A DNA stretch of 64,000 nt from Synechococcales cyanobacterium CNB (GTDB taxonomy: Bacteria; Planctomycetota; Phycisphaerae; Phycisphaerales; UBA1924). The stretch covers positions 434,001-498,000 of the forward strand of contig SZOZ01000002.1 in the NCBI GenBank assembly GCA_030263455.1. Reading direction: 5' to 3'. Below the pieces are notes generated by a model that ran no database searches, had not been told where the DNA came from, and saw only the letters and a program-made list of their open reading frames with translations. Shown piece after piece: positions 1 to 7,361 of this stretch. Positions within the stretch are counted from its first letter, which is position 1; every line of letters begins with the position of its first letter. The translations under genes were made by a program, and so were the position numbers.

Positions 1-333
1 CGTGACCCGTTCAACGACGAGGTGATGCGCCGCGAGCCTGTGCTCATCACGGTCGAGCCTTCGCGCGAGCCACCCCCCCCACCGCCGAAGGTTGAGACGA
101 TGGAGCCGGTGGACGACGGGAGCGGGGCGGCGGGCGCGTGTGCCGTGCCGCCCGCGTGGTGGATCGTGTGGCCGGGGACCATGGGGACAGTCCGGGCGCA
201 GGCCGCGGCCTCTCCCGTGGCGGAACCGGCGCCCCGTTCACGGACCACGCTGGGCGCGGGGGACTCGCTGGGAGCGGCGATCCGGGACCCGTTCCCAGCC
301 AGGCAGGCGGACGCTTCACCTGCACGCGACTGA
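1..333 (+). CDS. C-terminal end of an unidentified protein (partial at left edge)
   Basis: An open frame enters from the left edge and stops at 331-333. It has a proline run (six Pro at about residues 19-24 of the visible part), then a low-complexity Ala/Pro/Arg-rich stretch ending in DASPARD. Third codon positions are mostly G or C in this frame, as in the recognisable genes nearby. I do not recognise a family. Other frames are also open here because of the high GC, so the frame choice is an inference. It ends 79 bases before pyrB and shares its orientation. Confidence 0.4.
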   Translation, partial: RDPFNDEVMRREPVLITVEPSREPPPPPPKVETMEPVDDGSGAAGACAVPPAWWIVWPGTMGTVRAQAAASPVAEPAPRSRTTLGAGDSLGAAIRDPFPARQADASPARD

Positions 334-366
334 CCGGGTTCGATCAACTCGCAGGAACGCCGGTCC

Positions 367-403
367 GGGGCCTTGCAGGCCCCGGTCTCCTTTCTCCTAC
401 ACT
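367..403 (+). promoter_or_regulatory. pyrB leader: GC hairpin plus start-proximal -10-like hexamer
   Basis: A perfect 6-bp stem with the 5-base loop TTGCA (GGGGCC/GGCCCC, 367-383) is followed by a pyrimidine-rich stretch and TACACT at 398-403. The hexamer ends 9 bases before the pyrB ATG, and no Shine-Dalgarno sequence lies between. This would fit a promoter giving a leaderless transcript. No convincing -35 is visible. A very similar hairpin precedes the prenyltransferase gene at 29236. Confidence 0.35.
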
Positions 404-412
404 CCCCGGCAC

Positions 413-1375
413 ATGCCCTCGCCGCACCTGCTGACGCTGCACAACCTGCCCGCCGATGAGATCAGAGCGATCCTCCGCGAGGCCATCGCGTTCCGTGCGT
501 TGGCGGCTTCGGGTTCGCTGGCGCCTCGGCTGGCCGGGCGAACGGTCGGCACGCTCTTCTTCGAGAACTCGACGCGGACACGCACCAGTTTCTCGATCGC
601 CGCGCTGCGGCTGGGGGCGGAAGTGATCGACCTGCCCGTGGCGGGATCGAGCCACGCCAAGGGCGAGACGCTCACCGACACCGCCCGCACCGTCGAGGCG
701 CTCGGCGTCGATGCGCTGGTCGTGCGAGCGTCGCAGAGCGGCGCAGTCGAGATGATCGCACGGCGGGTGGGCTGCGCCGTCCTGAACGCGGGCGATGGCC
801 GGCACGAACACCCGACGCAGGGACTGCTCGACGCGCTGACCCTCGCGGACGCGATGGGCAGGGCGGAGACGCTGGACCTGTCCGGGCTGCACGTGGCGAT
901 CGTGGGCGACGTGGTGAGTTCGCGCGTCGCGCGCTCGAATGTCTTCGGGCTGACCGCGCTGGGGGCGACGGTGACGCTGGTGGGGCCGCCCGCGCTGGCA
1001 CCGCCCTCGCTGGGCGCGCTGGCACAGCGCGTGCGGGTGGAGCACGACTTCGACGCCGTGCTGCCGCACGCCGACACGGTGATGATGCTGCGCGTGCAGT
1101 TCGAGCGGCACGGGGACGCGATGCGGATGGCGTCGCCGGCGTTCGCGTCGCTGCGGGAGTTCCGTGCCGCATGCGGTCTTTCGTCGGAGCGGGCGCAACG
1201 GATGAAGCCGGGTGCGGTCGTCATGCACCCGGGGCCGGTGAACCGCGGGCTGGAACTCGACGGCGAGGTCGCGGACTCGGATCGGTCCCTGATCCTGAAG
1301 CAGGTGGCGAACGGGGTTCCGGTCCGGATGGCCTCGCTCGTGCGGTGTCTGGACGGGTTGCCGGTTCATTCTTGA
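413..1375 (+). CDS. pyrB: Aspartate carbamoyltransferase catalytic subunit
   Basis: This enzyme condenses carbamoyl phosphate with L-aspartate to N-carbamoyl-aspartate, the committed step of pyrimidine synthesis, in the cytosol. The 320-residue length is normal for PyrB. Visible signatures are the carbamoyl-phosphate loop STRTRTSF (residues 53-60), the mobile-loop lysine in KGET (83-86), HPTQ (133-136) and HPGPVNRG (272-279). An upstream open extension of the frame exists, but homology-like sequence starts at MPSPHLL, so the ATG at 413 is chosen. No Shine-Dalgarno is visible; a TACACT hexamer ends 9 bases before the start. No pyrC or regulatory pyrI follows, so the gene appears to stand alone. 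Confidence 0.95.
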   Translation: MPSPHLLTLHNLPADEIRAILREAIAFRALAASGSLAPRLAGRTVGTLFFENSTRTRTSFSIAALRLGAEVIDLPVAGSSHAKGETLTDTARTVEALGVDALVVRASQSGAVEMIARRVGCAVLNAGDGRHEHPTQGLLDALTLADAMGRAETLDLSGLHVAIVGDVVSSRVARSNVFGLTALGATVTLVGPPALAPPSLGALAQRVRVEHDFDAVLPHADTVMMLRVQFERHGDAMRMASPAFASLREFRAACGLSSERAQRMKPGAVVMHPGPVNRGLELDGEVADSDRSLILKQVANGVPVRMASLVRCLDGLPVHS

Positions 1376-1486
1376 CGTGGTTTCGATTTGCACCTGTCGG
1401 AACCTGTGGCATGGTCTGACACGGCCGCGCTCCGTTCCGGAGGGTTGGCGGCGTTGTTTCTTCGCCACATTCACCTGGAGAAAACG

Positions 1487-2125
1487 ATGCGTACCTTCGC
1501 CCTGCTCACCGTCGCTGGCCTCGCCGGTTCGGCTCTCGCCCACGAGAATCACGCCACGATCGACACGCTCGCCGGGAAGACGCTCATCGCCGTCGGGTAT
1601 TACGCGGGCGAGGAGCACTTCACCATCGACGGCGACGGCTGGCTGCTGCACGACGACGAGCGCGTAACGCGGGAGACATTCTTCGTCTGGGGGTCAGGCA
1701 AGTACGCAGGATGGCAGGTCGGCGCGGAGTGCACGCTCACCAGCGACTTCTACGCCGCGACCGGACGGCTCGACGGCGGGGACTTCTGGTACGAACTGGC
1801 TGGCTTCGAGCACGTCGGCACGCCGCGCAAGGCGGACATCGCCTGGGCGGAACGGCACGGAACCTCGCTGGAGAACGTCGCCCAGTTCTCCGCGGACACA
1901 CGCCAGGGACGAAGCTTCCACGTCGGCGTCGGCGGACACCCCCACGGGCAGCAGTTCATGGTGAACAAGCCCGGACTGTACCAGCTGACCCTGGTCGCGT
2001 GGGACGCGAACGGCATGTACGCGGACTCCGACCCGATGCACTTCTACGTGCGCAGCCTGCCCGCGCCGGGCAGCCTGACCGCGCTGGGGGTCGCCGCGCT
2101 CGCGGCGTCGCGCCTGCGGCGGTGA
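1487..2125 (+). CDS. Secreted protein with PEP-CTERM-like sorting tail
   Basis: The 212-residue precursor starts with a signal peptide (MRTFALL..., cleavage probably after Ala-Leu-Ala around residue 18). It ends in a PAPG motif, a hydrophobic segment and the basic tail SRLRR, the layout of PEP-CTERM surface-sorting signals. The start at 1487 is preceded by GGAG at a good distance; an upstream in-frame ATG at 1388 would bury the signal peptide. The middle has a His/Gly-rich stretch (GGHPHGQQF) and ends in a beta-rich segment with WDANGMYADSDP, like a small Ig-like or jelly-roll fold. No enzymatic motif is visible. The function is unknown; a surface or matrix role is inferred from the sorting tail. 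Confidence 0.75.
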   Translation: MRTFALLTVAGLAGSALAHENHATIDTLAGKTLIAVGYYAGEEHFTIDGDGWLLHDDERVTRETFFVWGSGKYAGWQVGAECTLTSDFYAATGRLDGGDFWYELAGFEHVGTPRKADIAWAERHGTSLENVAQFSADTRQGRSFHVGVGGHPHGQQFMVNKPGLYQLTLVAWDANGMYADSDPMHFYVRSLPAPGSLTALGVAALAASRLRR

Positions 2126-2225
2126 GCGCCCCTCGGTCGATGCGGTGCTCTTCGGTGCGGGATTGCGCGGGCTGATCCCAGAGGCTCGCACATGGTCGGC
2201 CCGCGTCGTGCGCGCGGGCGGGGTG

Positions 2226-2231
2226 TATGCT
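2226..2231 (+). promoter_or_regulatory. -10-like TATGCT just before gmk start
   Basis: TATGCT ends 8 bases before the gmk ATG at 2240, and no Shine-Dalgarno lies between them. The arrangement fits a leaderless transcript. No clear -35 element is seen upstream. Confidence 0.35.
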
Positions 2232-2239
2232 GTCGGCTC

Positions 2240-2893
2240 ATGGGCGCGGGCGAGCAGGATAATCCGGGGGCGACGCGGCGGCGTCTGCCGACTGACACGC
2301 CGGACGGGATGCTGCTGATCATCTCGGGGCCGTCGGGCGTCGGGAAGACGTCGATCACGCGCGGCGTGGAGCGGTCGATCGCGGACTCGGTCTTCTCCGT
2401 ATCGGCGACGACGCGGCCGAAGACGGAAGCGGACGTCGAGGGTGTGGACTACCACTTCGTGACCGACGCGGAGTTCGAGCGGATGCGGGCTGCGGGAGAG
2501 TTCCTGGAGTCCGCCGAGGTCTTCGGGCGGAAGTACGGCACCCCGCGACGGTGGGTGGAGGAGCAACTGGCCAGGGGTCGGCTGGTGATCTTGGAGATCG
2601 ACGTGCAGGGGGCACGGCAAGTAAAGGCGGCCATGCCCGAGGCGTTCGGGCTGTTCGTGCTGCCGCCGGGAGAGGAGGCCCTGCTGGAGCGGCTTCGTGC
2701 CCGCAAGCGCGAACCCGAGGAGGCGATCCGGCGACGGTTCGCCGAGGCCCGTCGCGAGATCGCAGAGGCCCGTGGGAGCGGGGTTTACGATCACTTTCTC
2801 GTGAACGACGACCTGGCGAGAGCGATCCGGGAGGCTGTCGAGACGGTTCGGGAGGAACGGACAAGACGGACGGATAACCGGAACCAGCACTGA
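2240..2893 (+). CDS. gmk: Guanylate kinase
   Basis: This enzyme phosphorylates GMP to GDP using ATP and is essential for the purine nucleotide supply. From the chosen ATG the protein is 217 residues, close to the family norm of about 205, with a short N-terminal extension. It shows the P-loop GPSGVGKTS (30-38), the GMP-binding SATTRP (55-60), the GxDYHF-type segment (68-73) and EIDVQGA (119-125). A further upstream ATG at 2192 would add 16 unlike residues and is not supported. The gene is flanked by two PEP-CTERM-type proteins and does not sit with rpoZ or yicC-type partners. Confidence 0.95.
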   Translation: MGAGEQDNPGATRRRLPTDTPDGMLLIISGPSGVGKTSITRGVERSIADSVFSVSATTRPKTEADVEGVDYHFVTDAEFERMRAAGEFLESAEVFGRKYGTPRRWVEEQLARGRLVILEIDVQGARQVKAAMPEAFGLFVLPPGEEALLERLRARKREPEEAIRRRFAEARREIAEARGSGVYDHFLVNDDLARAIREAVETVREERTRRTDNRNQH

Positions 2894-2988
2894 GCCGAGG
2901 TTCGTATCGGTAATATGGACGGATCGGGCGTGAGCGCGGTGGGCGCGAACGCCGCAGGGTGGGAACTTCGCTTCGGGGAGGCCAGGCC

Positions 2989-3627
2989 ATGACTCGGCTC
3001 CCGGCCGTCGTGTGTGTCGCGCTCGCGGCTGCCTCCGCGCCAGGCGACACGATCGTGTTCGACTTCGAGAACCTTCCTGGGAACCCGAACCGCTCGGCCG
3101 GGGACAAGACCGCCCTGCTTCTGGTGCATGACGGGTTCGCGGCGCTGATCGAACGCACGAGCGGCGAAAAGTTCACGGTGTGGAACTCGTCGGGGGAGAC
3201 CATGCCCGCGTCGTGGGGAAGCCGGCACCTCTCACCCACGTTCAACTACTTCAAAGATGACTACTTCCTGATGTCGTTCAGCCGTCCTGTAGCGGCGATC
3301 TCGATCGAGTTCGGCGACTTCGGGCAGGACCAGGACACGGCCGAGATTCACGCCTACGTTGACATCGAAGGGCTGGGAGACCTGCTGGGATCGGCCTACG
3401 CGTACCTCGGCAACTCGGACATCTCGACGGACCCGCCCACCCGCGTGGAGTTCACGGCAGCCCCGGGACAGGTGTTCTCGTCGGTCCTCTTCCGTGCCGG
3501 AGCGAACCCGTTCTTCCAGAGCGCGTTCATGGACAACATCGTGATCCAGACGGAACACGCCCCGGCGCCGGGGACGCTGGCCGCGCTGGCGTTGGGCGCG
3601 CTCGTGGGGCTGCGGAGACGGCGGTAG
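2989..3627 (+). CDS. Secreted protein with PEP-CTERM-like sorting tail
   Basis: This is a 212-residue precursor. It has an N-terminal signal peptide (MTRLPAVVCVALAAASA, then GDT) and a C-terminal PAPG, hydrophobic stretch and GLRRRR, a PEP-CTERM-like sorting signal. GGGGAGG lies about 7 bases upstream of the ATG at 2989, which decides the start over an ATG at 2959. The mature part begins with IVFDFENLPGN and is beta-strand-like throughout, as in planctomycete surface proteins of unknown role. It shares the tail design with the protein at 1487-2125 but not an obvious sequence. The function cannot be stated. Confidence 0.75.
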   Translation: MTRLPAVVCVALAAASAPGDTIVFDFENLPGNPNRSAGDKTALLLVHDGFAALIERTSGEKFTVWNSSGETMPASWGSRHLSPTFNYFKDDYFLMSFSRPVAAISIEFGDFGQDQDTAEIHAYVDIEGLGDLLGSAYAYLGNSDISTDPPTRVEFTAAPGQVFSSVLFRAGANPFFQSAFMDNIVIQTEHAPAPGTLAALALGALVGLRRRR

Positions 3628-3658
3628 ATCCGCAAAGCAGCAAAGCCATGATACAAGG

Positions 3659-3678
3659 GCAGGCCCGATTCGGGCTGC
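3659..3678. terminator. Hairpin between convergent genes
   Basis: A GCCCGA/TCGGGC stem around a single central T, extended outward by GCA/TGC with one bulge, lies between the plus-strand stop at 3627 and the minus-strand stop at 3704. It has no T-run, so a role as a bidirectional terminator is inferred from position only. Confidence 0.3.
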
Positions 3679-3703
3679 GTCGTGCCGCGGCGCTCGCCGA
3701 GGA

Positions 3704-4129
3704 TCAGGCCGCTTCGCCGCACTCGAAGCGTTCCGCCCAGCGTTCGGGTCGGACGTTGGCGGGCGAGTCGGGGGGTTCCTGCCAGTCCTCGGCGGACTCG
3801 ATGCGAAGCTCACTGGGGAGCGTCTTGCGGTAGCCGAGCAGGCGCACCACTTCGAGGACGTCGGTCCAGCTCGGATACCAGGTGTTGTTGGCGCGCTTGA
3901 AGGCGTCGATGGCCATGAGGAACAGGAACTGTTCCTTGTTCATCTCGCCTTCTTCCGCGGCCTTCCGGAAGTCGCTGAGGCGCCGGCCCGGGCCGCGGCG
4001 ACGTTCCAAGCCCGTCACGACACCCTGCGACCCGCCGGCCTGCGGGTCCAGGCGACGGTCCACCACGGTCTGTCGCCGATCCCGCCTGGGTGCCGGTTCC
4101 TCGCGCTCTCTCCGACGCTCTGCCGCCAT
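3704..4129 (-). CDS. Conserved-looking hypothetical protein with basic N-terminus
   Basis: The 141-residue protein has two parts. Residues 1-60 are very basic and low in complexity (Arg-rich). From about residue 63 a well-formed globular segment starts at MNKEQFLFLMAIDAF and includes WYPSWTDVLEVVRLLGYRK. The second part looks alpha-helical and DNA-binding-sized, but I cannot place it in a family. The start at 4129 has a GGGAGGG Shine-Dalgarno-like run upstream. An internal ATG at the MNKEQ segment could give a shorter 79-residue form. It is convergent with the PEP-CTERM gene upstream and followed on the minus strand by nothing in operon spacing. Confidence 0.6.
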   Translation of the reverse strand: MAAERRREREEPAPRRDRRQTVVDRRLDPQAGGSQGVVTGLERRRGPGRRLSDFRKAAEEGEMNKEQFLFLMAIDAFKRANNTWYPSWTDVLEVVRLLGYRKTLPSELRIESAEDWQEPPDSPANVRPERWAERFECGEAA

Positions 4130-4176
4130 GCCGAGGCCCTCCCGCGCCGGAGCGGGACAGGCCCCGTCACCGCGCG

Positions 4177-4413
4177 CTACAGGTCTTCCTCCTCCTCCTC
4201 ATCGTCGAACTCTTCCTCGTCCTCAAACTCGTCCTCGTCGTCGGCGAGTTCGTCGTCCTCGTAATCGTCATCATCGTCAAAGTCGTCGTCGAACTCCTCG
4301 TCGATGTCGTCGTCGTCATCCTCCCCGCACACGGGGCCGGACACGACCTGCCACCAGGGTTCCTCCAGCCCGGCCGTCCCGCACTCCGTCAGAAGAAGCT
4401 GATCCGCAGCCAT
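4177..4413 (-). CDS. Small, extremely acidic protein
   Basis: This is a 78-residue protein on the minus strand. The first about 30 residues are ordinary (including LTECGTAGLEEPWWQVVSG). From residue 30 to the end almost every residue is Asp or Glu, broken by a few Phe, Tyr and Leu. AAGGTGA lies 5 bases upstream of the ATG. Highly acidic tails of this kind occur in DNA-mimic, chaperone-like or RNA-polymerase-binding small proteins, but nothing here identifies one. The repetitive GAC/GAG codons also make the reverse strand repetitive. It lies 47 bases upstream of the gene ending at 3704 and could share its transcript. Confidence 0.55.
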   Translation of the reverse strand: MAADQLLLTECGTAGLEEPWWQVVSGPVCGEDDDDDIDEEFDDDFDDDDDYEDDELADDEDEFEDEEEFDDEEEEEDL

Positions 4414-4652
4414 GGTTCACCTTCCCATTTCTCGGGGCCGCTGCCGGCCCGATTCCCGGGCATCCACGCCCGCTCGGCCCCACCCCGGGGCCGTCCCGCC
4501 GGGGCTTACCGCGAAGCCCGGATCGGAAAACGCGGTACACTACCGACCGTCCCCAGCCTGTCAATACCCTGCACCCCGCTTCTCGGGGACGCGCCAAACC
4601 TAGCCTCCTACCCACTCCACCGCCACACCTCCTCACGCTCCCCGCCACCCCC

Positions 4653-5147
4653 ATGCCGACCTCCGCCGATACGACGCCACGATTCGACCCACTCGCCGCA
4701 ATCCTGGCGCTCGCCTTTCCGGGCGCGGGGCACTGGTTCCTCGGCGAGCGGAAGAGAGCCATCCTGATCGCGTCCGGCGTGCTCGGCCTGTTCTTGACAG
4801 GGTTGCTGATCGGCGGGATCGACGTGGTCGACTCCAAGGAAGACCGGTGGTGGTTCGTGGGGCAGGCCCTGGTCGGACCGGTGGCGTTCGGCACGGACTA
4901 CCTGCACCAGCATCGCATCAAGGGGATCGACCCGCAGACCGGCGCGCTGCGTTCGGCGAACCCGGACGAGGCGAGGGACGAATCGGGAAGGCTCGTGCCG
5001 GCCCTCGGGGGACAGCATCCGCCGGCGTCCAAGAGCCTCGGAAAAATGAACGAACTGGGGACACTGTTCGCGTGCATCGCGGGGATGATGAACCTGATCG
5101 TGGCGCTCGACGCGGCGTTCCCGGGAAGGCGCGAGGAGAAGGCATGA
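4653..5147 (+). CDS. Small polytopic membrane protein (planctomycete DUF6677-like)
   Basis: The 164-residue protein opens with a short soluble N-terminus and then LAAILALAFPGAGHWFLGERKRAILI, the pattern of small membrane proteins with a G-x-GHW-type turn between helices. A second helix spans GVLGLFLTGLLIGGI and a last one is near the C-terminus (LFACIAGMMNLIVAL). I recall similar planctomycete proteins as DUF6677, but this is from memory only. The start at 4653 begins the recognisable part; the frame upstream is open but without protein-like composition. Its stop overlaps the next start as ATGA (5144-5147), so the two genes are translationally coupled. Confidence 0.7.
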   Translation: MPTSADTTPRFDPLAAILALAFPGAGHWFLGERKRAILIASGVLGLFLTGLLIGGIDVVDSKEDRWWFVGQALVGPVAFGTDYLHQHRIKGIDPQTGALRSANPDEARDESGRLVPALGGQHPPASKSLGKMNELGTLFACIAGMMNLIVALDAAFPGRREEKA

Positions 5148-5413
5148 CCCCCCCCTCGCTCGGGCTGCTGCTCGCGTGGCGGCCGTTCCTCGACCCGATC
5201 GACGCCCACGGCTGGTGGTTCCTGCTGGTCGTCCCGATGTCGTTCGGGATCGCGGTGGTCTACCGCGCGGTGCGGATGCCGACACTCGATGGGTATTGGA
5301 AGCGCGTGCTCGTGCTGACGGCACAGATCGTGGTGTCGATGATCCTGCTCGGGATCGCGTCGTACCTGTTCGTGCAGGTGGTGGTGCCCGCTCTCGCGCC
5401 GATGCCGGACTAG
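5144..5413 (+). CDS. Small membrane protein coupled to the preceding gene
   Basis: This 89-residue protein has two or three predicted membrane segments (WWFLLVVPMSFGIAVVY near residue 24 and VLVLTAQIVVSMILLGIASYL near residue 56). It starts within the ATGA overlap with the upstream membrane protein gene, and GAGGAG lies 8 bases before its ATG. No catalytic motif is visible. Tight coupling suggests the two small proteins act together, perhaps as a complex. The family is not recognised with certainty. Confidence 0.65.
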   Translation: MTPPSLGLLLAWRPFLDPIDAHGWWFLLVVPMSFGIAVVYRAVRMPTLDGYWKRVLVLTAQIVVSMILLGIASYLFVQVVVPALAPMPD

Positions 5414-5420
5414 GCATGGC

Positions 5421-5550
5421 TCACGCGGAGACGCAGAGGAGGAACGGAGGCGAGAGGGACGGCGCCTGCAAGGCCGCGCCCCACCCGCAAGGCGCCGCCG
5501 TTCACGAAGGCCTCGTTCTCACGCTCCGCGTGCTCAGCGCCTCGGCGTGA
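5421..5550. repeat. Short element with imperfect terminal inverted repeats
   Basis: The 18-base ends (5421-5438, TCACGCGGAGACGCAGAG, and the reverse complement of 5533-5550) agree at 15 of 18 positions. The 94 bases between them hold no convincing gene. The ends resemble the ACGCGGAGACGC-type interspersed repeats I know from planctomycete intergenic DNA. The element sits exactly between the small membrane gene and the 3' end of the terminase gene. It could be a MITE/REP-like repeat or an edge of the packaging island. Only one copy is in the window, so mobility is not shown. Confidence 0.45.
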
Positions 5551-5559
5551 GATTCGGCA

Positions 5560-7083
5560 TCAGACGTACTTCGCGGATGCGCACTCGCGCGCGGCGTCGA
5601 GGTTCTGAACCATGTATCGCAGGGCGTCGACGGCGTGGTCGTGGCCGTCCTTGACGGGTTCGAGGCTTTCGGGCTTGTCGGGACGGTAGTGGTAGCGTTC
5701 GAGACTCTCAACGAGGCGTGCGCATCGGGCGTGGACGAAGAGTCGCGGAGCAACGCCGGCCGCGGCCGGGCGCAGCCGGGCACGGAGCAGCGCGAGACCT
5801 TCCTGCACGCCCATCGCTCGCGTGCGGACGCGGAGGCTCGCGCGGCTCATGGCCTGGACCGCGCTGACGCCGGTCTGGTCGTTCATCTGTCGTCCCGCTG
5901 AATCGGCGCCGATCCACGCCAGCCGCGCGTGTCCGCCGGGCGGCCACGGCGATTCGAGGATCGCGCGGACGTGCTCGCCGAGAATGAGACCGCTCTCGAC
6001 ACGCTCCGCGACGACACGGAGGACGCCGGCGGAATCGACGCACCCCCAGAGCACGACGGTGGGCGAGCGGTAGCCGAAGTCCATGCCGGCGATCCAGGTG
6101 TTGGCGGGCGAGTCCGGCGGATCATCGTGGATGACGTGCAGGCGACGGTCGAACTCGGGAAGAACAGCGTGGGTGCGCGAAGGACGGAGGCAGAGCATCT
6201 CCGCCTCCCACGCGGCCGCCGAGACGCGGGCTTTCATGGCCAGCGCGTCGGTGATCTCGACGTGCCCGGCGCACTCGCCGTCGGCCCACGCCTTGGCGCG
6301 GCCGCGGCACTCGGGGAGCAGGGCGCAGTCGGCGTCGTCGGCGCGGCAGGCGTGCTCGGGGCCGCAGCGGGCGAGCACGTCGGCGATGCCCCAGCGGAAG
6401 AGCCGACGCCGACCCGCGCGGCACTCCTCGACGATGGCGTGCATGAGGCCGTGCGGCAGGTGCATCGTGCTGAGACAATCGATGGTGCCCCGCACGACCA
6501 GCGTTTCGCCGTTGGCAAGCCCGATGACCTTGGAGCGAGTGACGAGTTGGGCCGCCTCCCAGACTTCCGGGTCGAAGAGTTCGACCTCGTCGCAGCGGAG
6601 TTTCTGCACACGCGTACCCCGCACGGAGGTCTGGGACTGGGCGAGGAGTTCGACGACGGAACCATTCGTGAGCGCGAGTCGGCGTTCGGTGATCCGACCC
6701 TCGACGAGACCGGCGAGCGGCTCGCGGGCAAACAGGGCGCGGAGATGGGCGTGCATCCTGCGCGACTGCTCCAGCGAGCCGCCGAGGATGCGGACCTCGA
6801 TGCCGGGCTTATGGACGAGGTCGAGCATGGTGGCCAGCGCGCCGAGGTAGGTCTTGCCCCCGCCGCGGTTCGCCCAGACAACGGCGTCGGGCGGCTCAAC
6901 GGGAGTTTCACCCTGGACGGGCGCGCCCTCGAAGAACGCGTGGGCGAGGTAGTCGAAAGGCGCGCTGTGGCCCGGCGTGAGCGCGCGGCGCGGCACCGAG
7001 ATGCCCGCAAGTGCGCGGAGGCTGCGCTCCAGGTCGTCCGGCGTGCGCGGGATGTCCAGCGGGCCGTGCTCGATGAGATCCAT
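5560..7083 (-). CDS. Terminase large subunit-like DNA-packaging ATPase/nuclease
   Basis: Terminase large subunits drive viral DNA into capsids and cut it. This 507-residue protein has both halves. The motor has a Walker A variant NRGGGKT (72-78) and Walker B with LRCDE (162-166). The RNase H-fold nuclease has acidic residues in GMDFGYRS (333-340), ADS (393-395) and DGHDHAVDAL (479-488). Between them is a Cys-rich insert with C240, C246, C253 and C259 (spacing x5, x6, x5), unusual and suggestive of a metal site. The ATG at 7083 is the last gene start of the minus-strand island operon. No portal, protease, capsid or tail gene accompanies it, so virion packaging is not implied by context. Confidence 0.85.
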   Translation of the reverse strand: MDLIEHGPLDIPRTPDDLERSLRALAGISVPRRALTPGHSAPFDYLAHAFFEGAPVQGETPVEPPDAVVWANRGGGKTYLGALATMLDLVHKPGIEVRILGGSLEQSRRMHAHLRALFAREPLAGLVEGRITERRLALTNGSVVELLAQSQTSVRGTRVQKLRCDEVELFDPEVWEAAQLVTRSKVIGLANGETLVVRGTIDCLSTMHLPHGLMHAIVEECRAGRRRLFRWGIADVLARCGPEHACRADDADCALLPECRGRAKAWADGECAGHVEITDALAMKARVSAAAWEAEMLCLRPSRTHAVLPEFDRRLHVIHDDPPDSPANTWIAGMDFGYRSPTVVLWGCVDSAGVLRVVAERVESGLILGEHVRAILESPWPPGGHARLAWIGADSAGRQMNDQTGVSAVQAMSRASLRVRTRAMGVQEGLALLRARLRPAAAGVAPRLFVHARCARLVESLERYHYRPDKPESLEPVKDGHDHAVDALRYMVQNLDAARECASAKYV

Positions 7084-7166
7084 ACCCCCCCCTGGTGCGG
7101 CCTTGGGGGATGGCGCACAGCCTGCGAGTTTCCCGCTCTGCGTCCGAGCGACTCCGCGTGACAGGT

Positions 7167-7355
7167 TCAGTCAAGTCCGAGGGCGCGCTTGAGCGCGACG
7201 GCCCGGTTGCCGTCGAGGCGGCGGAGAGCGCGAAGAACCCGCGCCCGATCGCGGCCGTTGAGGAAGATGGTCAGCCCGTGCGGCAGGTCGCGGGCGTCGG
7301 GGGCTTCCTTCGGGTTCGGAACGCGCGGCCGGACGGCGGTTCGTGTCGTCAACAT
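7167..7355 (-). CDS. 62-residue basic protein between GNAT and terminase
   Basis: This small frame lies between the GNAT stop (7362) and the terminase start (7083), on the same strand and only 6 bases after the GNAT gene. The C-terminal half, GLTIFLNGRDRARVLRALRR followed by LDGNRAVALKRALGLD, reads like a compact helix-turn-helix with regular Arg/Leu spacing. The N-terminal 25 residues are Pro/Arg-rich and likely disordered. The position corresponds to where a small terminase subunit might lie, but the protein is much shorter than typical TerS. Function is unknown; DNA binding is a guess from charge. Confidence 0.5.
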   Translation of the reverse strand: MLTTRTAVRPRVPNPKEAPDARDLPHGLTIFLNGRDRARVLRALRRLDGNRAVALKRALGLD

Positions 7356-7361
7356 CGTTGT

